Assembly (NCBI GenBank): GCA_030657355.1
Contig: CP131056.1
Location: forward strand, 124,001 to 188,000
Source of the DNA: Radicibacter daui
GTDB taxonomy: Bacteria; Pseudomonadota; Alphaproteobacteria; Radicibacterales; Radicibacteraceae
Direction of reading: 5' to 3'
DNA: 64,000 nucleotides
Translations under genes and position numbers: made by a program
Notes under the pieces: generated by a model
The model's database searches: none
What the model saw: the letters and a program-made list of their open reading frames with translations, nothing else
Told to the model about the DNA's origin: nothing
In this document: one piece after another, positions 37,694 through 46,775 of the stretch
How positions within the stretch are numbered: position 1 is the first letter of the stretch
How the letters are laid out: each line of letters starts with the position of its first letter

Positions 37694-37975
37694 ATGACAA
37701 AGTCGGAACTCATACAGCGACTGGCAGAACAGAACCCCCACCTCTTTCATCGGGATGTGGAGCGGATCGTAACGACCATATTTGACTCAATCACCGACGC
37801 GCTGGCGCGCGGGGAGCGGGTCGAACTGCGCGGTTTCGGTGCGTTTTCAGTCAAGCGCCGCGATGCCCGCACCGGTCGCAATCCCCGCACCGGCGACTCC
37901 GTCGACGTATCCGAGAAGTGCGTGCCCTTCTTCAAGACGGGCAAGCAGTTGCGCGAACGGCTCAATACCGACTAA
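37694..37975 (+). CDS. ihfB: Integration host factor subunit beta
   Basis: A 93-residue HU/IHF DNA-bending protein. [26 protein letters not shown] and the arm/signature [24 protein letters not shown] fit IhfB rather than HU, as does the [15 protein letters not shown] ending. The ATG at 37694 matches the conserved N-terminus; the in-frame ATG 21 bases upstream adds residues not found in the family. lapA follows 61 bases later, the usual ihfB-lapA pair. Confidence 0.95.
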   Translation: MTKSELIQRLAEQNPHLFHRDVERIVTTIFDSITDALARGERVELRGFGAFSVKRRDARTGRNPRTGDSVDVSEKCVPFFKTGKQLRERLNTD

Positions 37976-38036
37976 GGCTCATCTGTATAGAGCCCCCGGC
38001 TGGCTGAAGAGCGGCCGACATCAGGAGAGTTCCACA

Positions 38037-38387
38037 GTGCTGCGGCGTCTTGCCTGGCTGGTTTCCCTGCCAGTTATTCTGGTCATCATCTCTTTTGCCG
38101 CGAGCAATCGGGCACCGGTGACGCTGAAGCTGTGGCCACTGCCCTTTTCTTTCGACGTTCCGCTCTATCTCACGATTCTGCCTGCCTTTGCCCTCGGCTT
38201 CGTCCTCGGAGGGTCGGCATTGTGGTTTTCTGTTCTCGGCCGCCTGTGGCGGGGCCGGCGCGCCCAGCGCAAGGCCGAAAAGCTGAACGCGGAACTGGAA
38301 AAAGAACGCACGCAAGCAGCAGCCCGCGGCTCCGGCGGTGAACTCACCGGCCCGGCCTCCCAGGCCAGTCTGCCATCCGCCCGCTGA
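38037..38387 (+). CDS. LapA-domain membrane protein
   Basis: A 116-residue protein with two helices (LAWLVSLPVILVIISFAASN and LTILPAFALGFVLGGSALWF) joined by the typical APVTLKLWPLPFSFDVPLYL, then a basic coiled-coil tail (RGRRAQRKAEKLNAELEKERTQ). This is the LapA/DUF1049 architecture; E. coli LapA works with LapB in LPS assembly control. The GTG at 38037 has AGGAGA upstream. No LapB-type gene is adjacent. Confidence 0.88.
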   Translation: MLRRLAWLVSLPVILVIISFAASNRAPVTLKLWPLPFSFDVPLYLTILPAFALGFVLGGSALWFSVLGRLWRGRRAQRKAEKLNAELEKERTQAAARGSGGELTGPASQASLPSAR

Positions 38388-38440
38388 CCGCGAACGCATC
38401 CCTAGCCCCTGCACGCCCGTAACCCCAAGGAGTCCCAGCC

Positions 38441-39400
38441 ATGCGCCATGTCCTTCCGGCGGAGCTGGATGATGCGCTCGACTATCCGGGCCTGGTCGAA
38501 GCCCTGCGGGAAATTTTCCGCACCGGCGGCGAGGCGCCACAGCGCCTGCACTATCCGCTGCCGGCAACGGATAATGCAGGCAAGGAAGGCACACTTCTGC
38601 TGATGCCGGCCTGGCTTGCGGGGCGGTTCATCGGGATCAAGCTGGTAACGGTGTTTCCCCAGAACGGGCAGCTCTCCCTGCCTTCGGTACAAGGCTCCTA
38701 TCTGCTGCTCGACGGCAGCACCGGCGTGCCTCTGGCCATGATGGACGGGCCACGGCTTACGGTACGCCGTACGGCTGCGGCCTCCGCACTCGCCAGCACT
38801 TATCTGTCCAGGCCCGATGCGGCGACGCTGCTGGTGGCCGGGACCGGGGCACTGGCCCCGCACCTGCTGCGGGCCCATGCGACCGTGCGGCCCATTCGCC
38901 GCATTCTCGTCTGGGGCCGTTCCCTTGCCAGCGCAACCGGGATTGCCAGGCAAGCCGCCGCGGATACCGGCCTTGCTGTCGAGGCCGTGTCCGATCTGGC
39001 AACTGCCGCCAGCGAGGCTGACATCATTTCCTGCGCCACGCTGGCAACCAGCCCCCTGATCAAGGGAGAATGGCTACGCGCCGGCACTCATCTTGATCTT
39101 GTTGGCGGTTTCCGGCCGGACATGCGGGAAGCGGATGATGAGTGCGTGCGGCGCGCCACCTTGTTTGCCGATACCCGCAGCGGCGCCTTGCATGAGGCGG
39201 GCGACCTTGCCCAGCCCCTGCAAGCCGGCCTTATCGGCGAATCGGATATCGCAGCCGATCTCTATGATCTGACACGGGGAAACCACCCGGGCCGCCGCAG
39301 CGACACGGAGATAACCCTTTTCAAATCAGTCGGTCACGCGCTCGAGGATCTGGCGGCCGCCATTCTCTGCGCCCGCCAGCTGGGCATAACCTCCCCCTGA
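38441..39400 (+). CDS. Ornithine cyclodeaminase/mu-crystallin family reductase, probable delta1-pyrroline-2-carboxylate reductase
   Basis: A 319-residue Rossmann-fold protein of the OCD/mu-crystallin family. GTLLLMPAW, GIKLVTVFP, SYLLLDGSTGVPLAMMDGPRLTVRRTAAASALASTYL and the dinucleotide motif VAGTGALAPHLL are the patterns of members that reduce delta1-pyrroline-2-carboxylate (LhpI type) rather than of true ornithine cyclodeaminases; this assignment is an inference from memory of the subgroup. It would finish cis-3- or trans-3-hydroxyproline breakdown and so may work with the aconitase X genes at 56 kb. AAGGAG precedes the ATG. Confidence 0.78.
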   Translation: MRHVLPAELDDALDYPGLVEALREIFRTGGEAPQRLHYPLPATDNAGKEGTLLLMPAWLAGRFIGIKLVTVFPQNGQLSLPSVQGSYLLLDGSTGVPLAMMDGPRLTVRRTAAASALASTYLSRPDAATLLVAGTGALAPHLLRAHATVRPIRRILVWGRSLASATGIARQAAADTGLAVEAVSDLATAASEADIISCATLATSPLIKGEWLRAGTHLDLVGGFRPDMREADDECVRRATLFADTRSGALHEAGDLAQPLQAGLIGESDIAADLYDLTRGNHPGRRSDTEITLFKSVGHALEDLAAAILCARQLGITSP

Positions 39401-39419
39401 CGGGAGGCAGCCCGGCCCT

Positions 39420-40769
39420 TTAGTTGGTCAAAGCCTGGAAACTGGTCGGGGCCGGATCGGCAACCGTGACACCGGTGTCCGTCACCTCATAAACGGCAAG
39501 GCCCCGTTTGATGAGGCCGCTGCTGTCGAACCGGAAGATGCCATCCACGCCGGCAAAACCAACGGCATTGGCGAAGGCTGCCGGACCGAACGGATCGGCA
39601 TTGCCATCATGGGCAAGCACAACCGCCAGCGCCGTGGCGTCATAGGAGAGTGTGGCAAGGCGTGGCGGCTTGTGGCCGTAAACGCCCTGGAAGCGCGCCT
39701 CGAAGGCAGTACGGGCATCCTGCGGGGCAGCTGCAAAAAACGCCCCGACGAGCCCAGGCTGGTGTGCGCCAAGCCCCTCGCCATCCCAAAGGCCAGTGCC
39801 AAGCAACATCACGCGTTGATTGTCGATGCCGTATTTGGCGAGCAGCGGCGCCGCAACCTGAAGCTGGGCCGGGCTCAGAGGCAGGAGCAGCGCGTCAAAA
39901 TCCGGCTCACCAGCCGGCGGCGCACTTTGCAGGCGCTGGCGGGCCGCTTCGGCAATATCGTCCGTCCGGCCATCAAGGGCCTGCAGTTGGGCCTGAAGAT
40001 CCTGCTGGTAGGCATCGGCATTGGTGAGCGACCGGATAGCGATTTCCATGTCACGACCATCAGCCTGAAAACGGGTCTCGCGCACCAGTTCGGAGGAAAG
40101 CGGGCCCAGTTCCTGCTTCAGGCTCTCGACGGCAGCATCGCCATAAGAATCCTGGGAGGCCAGCACTGCAAAGCGCCGGGAGCCGCGGGAAGCGGCAAAA
40201 TCGGCGATGCGCTGCACCTGCTCGAATGGCAGAAAGCCGAGCACGTAGGTACCGCCACCGGCGAGCGTCCAGTCGGTGGAAAAAGTCAGCATGGGGATGC
40301 CGGCAATCGAGCCATCGGCGCGGATAGCCTGTGCATCGCGGCCGAAGAGCGGCCCGATGACCAGCGACACCTGATCACGCTGTGCGGCCCTGGCGGCCTC
40401 GCGGGCGCCGGCTACCGTTCCTTGCGTATCATGCGGCAGGAGCTCCACCTGATCGCTGCCGAGATCGAACAAGGCGAGCTGGGCGCTATCGAGCATCTCC
40501 TTGCCGAGAGTGCCATTGTCGCCGCTGAGCGGAAGCAGGAGCGCCACCTTGGACCGCGCCGGCTCGGCCGGAACCAGCGGGCTCTGGGTCAACGGCGTTT
40601 CGGCGGACTGGGTCGAACCGGCCGCCGGGGTCTCGACAGCCGGTTGCGAAGTGACCACCGGCTCGCTTACGGTCTCTGCACAAGCTGCCAGAAGCAGCGT
40701 CCCGGCCAGAAAAGCAAACCGGCGCAGGGACGGCCGCAGAGCCAACAGCTGCCACAAGTTCGGAATCAT
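39420..40769 (-). CDS. Penicillin-binding protein activator LpoA-like lipoprotein
   Basis: A 449-residue lipoprotein: signal peptide with lipobox LAAC (residues 27-30), then a low-complexity linker and a type-1 periplasmic-binding fold (VALLLPLSGDNGTLGKEMLDSAQLALFD, GPLFGRDAQAI, FAVLASQDSYGDAA). This is the LpoA C-domain/Peripla_BP_6 architecture, which in gammaproteobacteria activates PBP1a. The gene is divergent from rsmI with only five bases between start codons, the same divergent pair seen in many proteobacteria. Confidence 0.85.
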   Translation of the reverse strand: MIPNLWQLLALRPSLRRFAFLAGTLLLAACAETVSEPVVTSQPAVETPAAGSTQSAETPLTQSPLVPAEPARSKVALLLPLSGDNGTLGKEMLDSAQLALFDLGSDQVELLPHDTQGTVAGAREAARAAQRDQVSLVIGPLFGRDAQAIRADGSIAGIPMLTFSTDWTLAGGGTYVLGFLPFEQVQRIADFAASRGSRRFAVLASQDSYGDAAVESLKQELGPLSSELVRETRFQADGRDMEIAIRSLTNADAYQQDLQAQLQALDGRTDDIAEAARQRLQSAPPAGEPDFDALLLPLSPAQLQVAAPLLAKYGIDNQRVMLLGTGLWDGEGLGAHQPGLVGAFFAAAPQDARTAFEARFQGVYGHKPPRLATLSYDATALAVVLAHDGNADPFGPAAFANAVGFAGVDGIFRFDSSGLIKRGLAVYEVTDTGVTVADPAPTSFQALTN

Positions 40770-40774
40770 CTAAC

Positions 40775-41728
40775 GTGCCCTCATCCGCCTCAAACGCGCC
40801 GACGCCGTCTCCCGGCACTGCCGATGCCCAACCTAACGGGGCGTCAGAGGCAAGTAAACCGAGCCGCAGCACGCCCGCTGAAAGGCTGGCCGCCGGCCTT
40901 TATCTGGTGGCAACGCCGATCGGCAATGCCGCAGACATAACCCTGCGGGCACTCGATACGTTGCGTCGGGCCGATCTGCTGGCCTGCGAGGACACGCGCG
41001 TCACCCGCAAGCTGCTCGGCATGCATGGTATCGACAGGGGCGGTTCTTCCCTGGTTGCGTACCACGATCACAATGCCGCCAGCATGCGCCCGCGCCTGCT
41101 TTCCCACATTGCCGGCGGCGGTTCCGTCGCCCTGGTGACGGATGCCGGCAGCCCTTGCATCTCTGACCCCGGTTACAAGCTCGTCGAGGCGGTAACGGAG
41201 GCCGGATTGCCGGTTACCACCGCTCCGGGTCCGGTTGCCGCCATTGTCGCCCTGCAACTCTCGGCACTCCCCACCGACCGCTTCATGTTCGCCGGTTTTC
41301 CTCCGCCCAAAAGCGGGGCACGGCAGCGCTTCTTCACCGAGCTTGCCGGCGTTCCGGCAACGCTGGTTTTTTATGAAGGGCCGAGCCGGGTTGCAGCCTG
41401 CCTTGCCGACATGGCGACCAGTCTTGGCAATCGCCAGGCCGCCGTTGCGCGCGAACTGACAAAACTCTTTGAAGAAGTGAAGCGCGGGTCACTCGAGGAG
41501 CTTGCCGCTTTTTACGAAGAGGCGGGACCGCCCCGTGGCGAAGTTGCCATTGTCGTTGCCCCGCCAGCCGCGGAGACAACCAGCGACGACGATCTCGATG
41601 CGCTGCTGCTCAAGGCACTCAAGGACCAATCGATCAAGGACGCGGTGGCCGGAGTTGCCGCCGCCACCGGCCGCCGCCGCCGCGAGGTGTACGCCCGGGC
41701 CCTTGAACTTTCCGGCGGGCAGGATTGA
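40775..41728 (+). CDS. rsmI: 16S rRNA (cytidine(1402)-2'-O)-methyltransferase
   Basis: A 317-residue tetrapyrrole-methylase-fold enzyme that methylates C1402 of 16S rRNA. The core begins GLYLVATPIGNAADITLRAL at about residue 41 and includes LACEDTRVTRKLL, GGSVALVTDAGSPCISDPGYKLV and VFYEGPSR. The N-terminal 40 residues are Ser/Pro/Ala-rich and lack a conserved counterpart. The GTG start has no visible Shine-Dalgarno, as it nearly abuts the start of the divergent lpoA-like gene. The TGA overlaps the next TTG. Confidence 0.93.
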   Translation: MPSSASNAPTPSPGTADAQPNGASEASKPSRSTPAERLAAGLYLVATPIGNAADITLRALDTLRRADLLACEDTRVTRKLLGMHGIDRGGSSLVAYHDHNAASMRPRLLSHIAGGGSVALVTDAGSPCISDPGYKLVEAVTEAGLPVTTAPGPVAAIVALQLSALPTDRFMFAGFPPPKSGARQRFFTELAGVPATLVFYEGPSRVAACLADMATSLGNRQAAVARELTKLFEEVKRGSLEELAAFYEEAGPPRGEVAIVVAPPAAETTSDDDLDALLLKALKDQSIKDAVAGVAAATGRRRREVYARALELSGGQD

Positions 41729-42096
41729 CGGCCGGTGGCGCCCCGGCCCGGCAACAGGCCGAGCGCGTCGGACGCAGGGCCGAACAGATGGCGGCATGGT
41801 GGCTGCGGCTCAAAGGCTACCGGCTTGTCGCGTCGCGGATACGCACCCCTTTTGGCGAAATGGATCTGGTTGCCCGGCGCGGCGCCATCGTCATTATCGT
41901 CGAAGTGAAGTACCGCAGGAGACATGAAACCGGGCTTGAGGCCATTCTTCCCTTTCAGCAGCAGCGCATCGCCCGCGCGGCTCTGTGGTGGCTTTCACGC
42001 CGGGGGCTTGACCCCACCCTGGCGCTGAGATTCGATGTCGTGACCATCGTTCCGTGGCGCTTGCCCCGCCATCTGGCAGATGCCTGGCGCCCTTGA
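41725..42096 (+). CDS. YraN/UPF0102 family putative endonuclease
   Basis: A 123-residue protein with the PD-(D/E)xK nuclease-like signature of YraN: AEQMAAWWLRLKGYRLVASRIRT, GEMDLVARRGAIVIIVEVKYRR (Asp and E-x-K). The TTG start overlaps the rsmI stop (TTGA), and the rsmI-yraN pair is conserved. The exact cellular substrate is not known. A 223-base stretch without a recognised gene follows. Confidence 0.9.
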   Translation: MTAGGAPARQQAERVGRRAEQMAAWWLRLKGYRLVASRIRTPFGEMDLVARRGAIVIIVEVKYRRRHETGLEAILPFQQQRIARAALWWLSRRGLDPTLALRFDVVTIVPWRLPRHLADAWRP

Positions 42097-42319
42097 CGGT
42101 GGGTCGGCGGCCCCCATCTGCCAGACTTGTCCGCATTCTCATTCCGCTCCACCCTGAGCTTCCGCCCGCCCTACAACAGGCCCGTTGCCCGATGCATTCT
42201 CCCAAGGCCAGTTCCTGCACCTTATCCTCTGGCGAAGATCGCCCGGCTGAGCCCGTGACACGGAAGGGATATCGGCCGGAGACAGCGGGTGAAGTTCTGG
42301 TTTCTGGAGAAGCGTTCTG

Positions 42320-43153
42320 ATGTCCCCCCGGCAAAAACAGGAGGCAGCGGCCAGCTGGCTTTCCCGGGCCGGGCGCGAAGAGACAATCGATCTTTTCGAA
42401 ACGGCCCTGCACCTTGCCGCCCTCGATCAGCCCGAGGCAGATCTCGATGCCTGCCGGACCATGGCCGACGAGCTGCGGCGCGGGGTTGCCTTTGCCGTGG
42501 CCGATAGTGCCGGCACAGCGCGCGACTGTGCCGCCGCGCTGTGCGAGGCCTTCTGCGAACGCCACGGATTTCGCGGTGATACCGATGACTATGACAATGT
42601 CGAGAATGCCAACCTGATTCGCGTACTGGAGCGGCGACGGGGTTTACCCGTCGCGCTCGGTATCCTGTTTCTGGATGCAGGACGTTTCCAGGGCTGGGAC
42701 ATGGTAGGGCTGGAATTTCCCGGCCATTTCCTTATCCGGCTGGAGCGACACGGCGAACGGCTGATCCTTGACCCGTTTCATCGCGGCGAAATCGTCGAGC
42801 CTGCGGAACTGCGCGCCCTGTTGAAGGCGACACTCGGGCTGGAAGCCGAACTTTTGCCCGAGCATTATGCGGTGGCGGATGACCGCACGATCTTGTTGCG
42901 GCTTCAAAACAACATCAAGGCGCGCCATCTGGCTGCCCGTCAGGTGGATGAGGCTGCACGCACCCTCTCCTCCATGTTGATGATCGCTCCGCAACGGCCG
43001 GACCTCTGGCGCGAGGCTGCGATCCTCAATGTGCAATGCGGCCGGCTGGACCAGGCAAAAGGCGCGCTGGAGACCATGCTGAGCCTGCCCGATACCGGCG
43101 GCATGCATCATGAAGCAACGCTCTGGCTGCAACGGCTGCGCGAGCGGCTTTGA
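42320..43153 (+). CDS. SirB1 family transglutaminase-like/TPR protein
   Basis: A 277-residue cytoplasmic protein with a transglutaminase-like core 2 region (YDNVENANLIRVLERRRGLPVALGILFLD, then GLEFPGHFLIRL, and LILDPFHRGEI) and C-terminal TPR-like helices (RTLSSMLMIAPQRPDLWREAAILN). This is the SirB1 family; no enzymatic activity is established. The pattern N-LxxVL..R.GxPxxL is well kept. Located between yraN and gshB. Confidence 0.9.
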   Translation: MSPRQKQEAAASWLSRAGREETIDLFETALHLAALDQPEADLDACRTMADELRRGVAFAVADSAGTARDCAAALCEAFCERHGFRGDTDDYDNVENANLIRVLERRRGLPVALGILFLDAGRFQGWDMVGLEFPGHFLIRLERHGERLILDPFHRGEIVEPAELRALLKATLGLEAELLPEHYAVADDRTILLRLQNNIKARHLAARQVDEAARTLSSMLMIAPQRPDLWREAAILNVQCGRLDQAKGALETMLSLPDTGGMHHEATLWLQRLRERL

Positions 43154-43264
43154 AGCCCTCGACAGTAGGCGGCAGACCCGCCCCTTCCTGTGGCCGTCTT
43201 TCACAAATGCCGCTGCCGCTCTACAACACTTTTCACCAGATCACCCAAAGGACCTGCCGTTCAA

Positions 43265-44224
43265 ATGAGCCTCACTGTCGCCGTCCAGATGGATCCGATC
43301 GCCAGCATCAACATCGATGCCGACAGCACCTTTGCGATGGCGCTGGAGGCGCAGGCGCGCGGCCACAGGCTCTATTATTATACGCCGGACCGGCTGGCCT
43401 TTGATGATGGCAAGCTGGTTGCCCGCGGCCACACGCTGACCCTGCGCCGGGAGAAGGGCAACCATTTCAGCCTCGGGGCACTGGAGCCGATCGATCTGGC
43501 GGCGATGGACGTTGTGCTGCTGCGCCAGGATCCGCCCTTCGACATGATGTACATCACCACCACGCATCTGCTGGACCACATCCACCCGAAGACGCTGGTG
43601 GTCAACGATCCGACGAGCGTGCGCAACGCCCCGGAAAAGCTGCTGGTCACGCAATTCCCCGACCTGATGCCCCCGACCCTCATCACCCGTGACCGGGCCG
43701 CCATCGAGGATTTCCGCAACCGCCACGGCGACATTATCGTCAAGCCGCTGTTCGGCAATGGCGGCATCGGCGTTTTCCGCTTGAAGCCGGACGATGCCAA
43801 TTTCGGCTCCCTGTTCGAGATGTTTACCGGAACGAGCCGGGAGCCGCTGATGGTTCAGCGTTACCTGCCGGAGATCACCCAGGGCGACAAGCGCGTGATC
43901 CTCATCGACGGTGAGCCGGTCGGCGCCATCAACCGGGTACCGCAGGCCGGCGAGGTGAGAGCCAACATGCATGCCGGCGGTCGGCCGGACAAATCCGGCC
44001 TGACCGAACGCGATCTCGAGATCTGCCGGGCGATCGGCCCGACCTTGCGCGAACGCGGACTGATTTTTGTAGGCATCGACATCATCGGCCGTTATCTGAC
44101 CGAAATAAACGTCACCAGCCCGACCGGCATTCAGGAGATCAACCGGCTGGACGGCAGAACCGGTGATGAGCGTCTCGAAGCCATGCTCTGGAAGTGCATT
44201 GAGGCAAAGCGCACCCTGTCCTGA
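43265..44224 (+). CDS. gshB: Glutathione synthetase
   Basis: A 319-residue ATP-grasp enzyme joining glycine to gamma-glutamylcysteine. [21 protein letters not shown] is the family N-terminus, fixing the ATG at 43265. Other blocks are [71 protein letters not shown] and [16 protein letters not shown]. In relatives the next gene is yifB/comM; here a 7-kb polysaccharide cluster lies between them. Confidence 0.96.
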   Translation: MSLTVAVQMDPIASINIDADSTFAMALEAQARGHRLYYYTPDRLAFDDGKLVARGHTLTLRREKGNHFSLGALEPIDLAAMDVVLLRQDPPFDMMYITTTHLLDHIHPKTLVVNDPTSVRNAPEKLLVTQFPDLMPPTLITRDRAAIEDFRNRHGDIIVKPLFGNGGIGVFRLKPDDANFGSLFEMFTGTSREPLMVQRYLPEITQGDKRVILIDGEPVGAINRVPQAGEVRANMHAGGRPDKSGLTERDLEICRAIGPTLRERGLIFVGIDIIGRYLTEINVTSPTGIQEINRLDGRTGDERLEAMLWKCIEAKRTLS

Positions 44225-44239
44225 GCGCCTGGCGGAGAG

Positions 44240-45517
44240 ATGGTCTTGAACAGCATAAAACCCTCCATCGCCGTTGTCGGCCTGGGTTATGTCGGCCTGC
44301 CGCTGGCCATCGCTTTGGCGCGCCATTTTCCGGTGACCGGTTTTGACATCAGCCCGTCAAGACTGGCCGAGCTGCGGCAAGGCAAGGACCGGACGCGGGA
44401 AGTCGATGCACAAACACTGAAGGGCAGTGCCCTCTCCTACACGGACGACTTGCAGCAGCTGAAAGGCCGGGACGTTTATATCGTTACGGTTCCGACCCCG
44501 GTTGATGGCGAAAACAAGCCCGACCTGGTGCCTCTTCTGAAAGCCTGCGCTTCAGTCGGCTCCGTCCTTGCGAAGGGAGCAGTCGTCGTCTTCGAAAGCA
44601 CCGTCTATCCCGGTGTCAGCGAAGACATTTGTGGCCCGGCGCTGGAACAGGCATCCGGCCTCGTTTGCGGCACCGATTTTTTCCTCGGCTACTCGCCGGA
44701 ACGCATCAATCCCGGCGACAAGATCCACACCGTCGACAAGATTACCAAGGTGGTTGCCGGCCAGACCCCGGAAGTGACGGCGCTTCTGGCCGAGATTTAT
44801 GGACAGGTCACGTCCGGTGGTATTTTCCAGGCGGCCAGCATCAAGACGGCAGAAGCGGCCAAGGTCATCGAAAATGCCCAGCGGGACATCAACATCGCCT
44901 TCATCAATGAAGTGGCGCAAATCTTCAGCAGGCTCGGGCTCTCCGTCCACGACGTCCTAGAGGCCAGCCGGACCAAATGGAACTTCCTGCCCTTCACGCC
45001 TGGGCTGGTGGGCGGCCATTGCATTGGCGTCGACCCCTATTACCTCGCCGATTGTGCTCGCCAGCTGGGCCACAATCCCGACGTCATTCTCGCCGGGCGG
45101 CGTATGAATGACGGCATGGGGGGCTTCATTGCCGAACAGATTGCTGATCGCCTCGGCAAGCCGGGCGAGGTTCTGGTACTCGGACTGACCTTCAAGGAAG
45201 ACGTGCCGGACCTGCGCAACAGCCGGGTGGTGGATATCATCCATCGCCTGCAGGAACTCGGTCACATTGTGACCGTCCACGACCCGATGGCAGATCCCTC
45301 AGAGGCAAAGGATCATTACGATATTGATCTGGTCTCGGATCTGAAAGACCTCACTCACTTCGACTGTGTCCTCGGAGCGGTATCTCACGCCCCCTACAAA
45401 CAACTTTCAGCCGACGATTTCTCCCGGCTCTGTCGTCCGGGCGGCCTTGTGGCCGACATCAAGGCGATCTGGCGTAACGTCACCTTGCCCAAGACCGTCA
45501 GCCACTGGATCCTCTAG
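44240..45517 (+). CDS. tviB: TviB-type nucleotide sugar dehydrogenase (UDP-GlcNAc/GalNAc 6-dehydrogenase)
   Basis: A 425-residue UDP-sugar dehydrogenase. The Rossmann start is IAVVGLGYVGLPLAIALAR, then the VPTPVD and FESTVYPG blocks, and the catalytic cysteine in GLVGGHCIGVDPYYLA. Length and the HFPVTGFDIS segment fit the Vi-antigen TviB/WbpO group, which oxidises UDP-GlcNAc or UDP-GalNAc to uronic acids, rather than UDP-glucose dehydrogenase; the exact substrate is inferred. Its last 111 bases overlap the convergent glycosyltransferase gene. Confidence 0.88.
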   Translation: MVLNSIKPSIAVVGLGYVGLPLAIALARHFPVTGFDISPSRLAELRQGKDRTREVDAQTLKGSALSYTDDLQQLKGRDVYIVTVPTPVDGENKPDLVPLLKACASVGSVLAKGAVVVFESTVYPGVSEDICGPALEQASGLVCGTDFFLGYSPERINPGDKIHTVDKITKVVAGQTPEVTALLAEIYGQVTSGGIFQAASIKTAEAAKVIENAQRDINIAFINEVAQIFSRLGLSVHDVLEASRTKWNFLPFTPGLVGGHCIGVDPYYLADCARQLGHNPDVILAGRRMNDGMGGFIAEQIADRLGKPGEVLVLGLTFKEDVPDLRNSRVVDIIHRLQELGHIVTVHDPMADPSEAKDHYDIDLVSDLKDLTHFDCVLGAVSHAPYKQLSADDFSRLCRPGGLVADIKAIWRNVTLPKTVSHWIL

Positions 45518-46666
45518 AGGCAGCCCTGTCCGCCTGGCAATCCAACGGGCCAGTTTTCTGATCCCTTCGTACCGCTGCCCGCGCAATTCCGCGCCAAACA
45601 CGGCTGCGCGGTCCGCAGCCATGGCCAGTGCCTCGGTCGTCAAGGCGGCCAGCATGGTATCGAGGCTGGGACCGTCGGCCTCGCCGCCATCGGACAGGGG
45701 GAAAAACCAGCCGGCTCGCTGCCCCCAATCATTGAGATCGCTTCCCCTGGCGCCCGCAGCTATGAGGGGGCGCGACAACGTCAAGGCTGTAACGGCCCGC
45801 GACGGGACGCTGATTCCGGCCCAGGCCGGCAATTGCGCAACGATATGGGCAGAGGCGCAGATCAGGGTTTCTTCGGGCAGCCACTCGTACCACTCGACGG
45901 CCGGTGCCTCCGCAAGAAGCTTTTTCCTGATTGCAAACGCCTGTGTTCCCCGGAGCGACACCAGCAGACGGTAGCGCTCAGGATCAAGGCGAGACGCAAA
46001 CTGAAACAGGAATTCTGATGCAAACCCCTGACCGGCATTGCCGCAGCAAATGAACGTAAGCTTTTCAGCCTGAACCGGTGAGTGCTCTGTCAAGGCCGGC
46101 GATCCACCCTTCACCCCACAAGGCATGACGATCAAATCACGACCGATGTTACGCCTCGCTAACAGCTGCGCCTGGAAGGGAGAGATTGCCAGGACCAGAT
46201 CCGGTCGATTGAGGCGAAGACGGCTGGTCAGCCAACGCAATACCCAACTGCCCGGCTTTGCAAGACCCGCCGCCTCGAAAACCTCCGGATAGAGATCCAT
46301 CGGCCAATGTATCCAGAGCGGTCGGTCATCCCCTTGTTTCATCCAGAGTTCGCACAGCGGCGGATCACTGATCGTCACCACAATATCGGCACTGGCAAGG
46401 GCATAACGGACCAGCCTGCGGCCTTCGATCAACGTAAAGATTAGCCGCGGCAGGGATCTTGTTGTTCGCGGCAACGCCCGCAGCCGCACAGTTGGAATCT
46501 TCGCTTCTGCTACTGCAGGCGTTTCGGCATAGTAGCCATCGGTCGTAATGATCAGCATATCGAGAGAGGGAATAAGCTGCCTGAGTGCAGCGGCCATTTC
46601 CGCAACCGCCCTGCCAGTAGGCGCAGCATCCGGCGGAAAATATCGACAGACAAAAGCAATACGCAT
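45407..46666 (-). CDS. Glycosyltransferase (GT4-like) with read-through C-terminus
   Basis: A 419-residue GT-B-type protein beginning [24 protein letters not shown], a typical N-terminus of WbuB-like glycosyltransferases. [11 protein letters not shown] and [18 protein letters not shown] fit this group, as does the acceptor-side helix after [13 protein letters not shown]; the C-terminal domain has [13 protein letters not shown]. The final 36 residues are encoded antisense to the end of the tviB-like gene and look unlike the family, suggesting loss of the original stop. Sugar specificity is unknown. It is divergent from gmd. Confidence 0.8.
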   Translation of the reverse strand: MRIAFVCRYFPPDAAPTGRAVAEMAAALRQLIPSLDMLIITTDGYYAETPAVAEAKIPTVRLRALPRTTRSLPRLIFTLIEGRRLVRYALASADIVVTISDPPLCELWMKQGDDRPLWIHWPMDLYPEVFEAAGLAKPGSWVLRWLTSRLRLNRPDLVLAISPFQAQLLARRNIGRDLIVMPCGVKGGSPALTEHSPVQAEKLTFICCGNAGQGFASEFLFQFASRLDPERYRLLVSLRGTQAFAIRKKLLAEAPAVEWYEWLPEETLICASAHIVAQLPAWAGISVPSRAVTALTLSRPLIAAGARGSDLNDWGQRAGWFFPLSDGGEADGPSLDTMLAALTTEALAMAADRAAVFGAELRGQRYEGIRKLARWIARRTGLPLEDPVADGLGQGDVTPDRLDVGHKAARTTEPGEIVG

Positions 46667-46775
46667 CTGGTTCGTCCGAGGCCGGAATGCGGATGAGAAA
46701 TTCCGCTCGATAGGCTGGCCCAGGATCATCGATCATGGAAGTGTCTTCTGGCACATTTTAATCGCAAGGCTGGAT

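Noticed and set aside
39390-39407. CCTCCC/GGGAGG hairpin after the OCD-family gene as a terminator
   Set aside because: Short stem that includes the stop codon and has no T-run on either strand.
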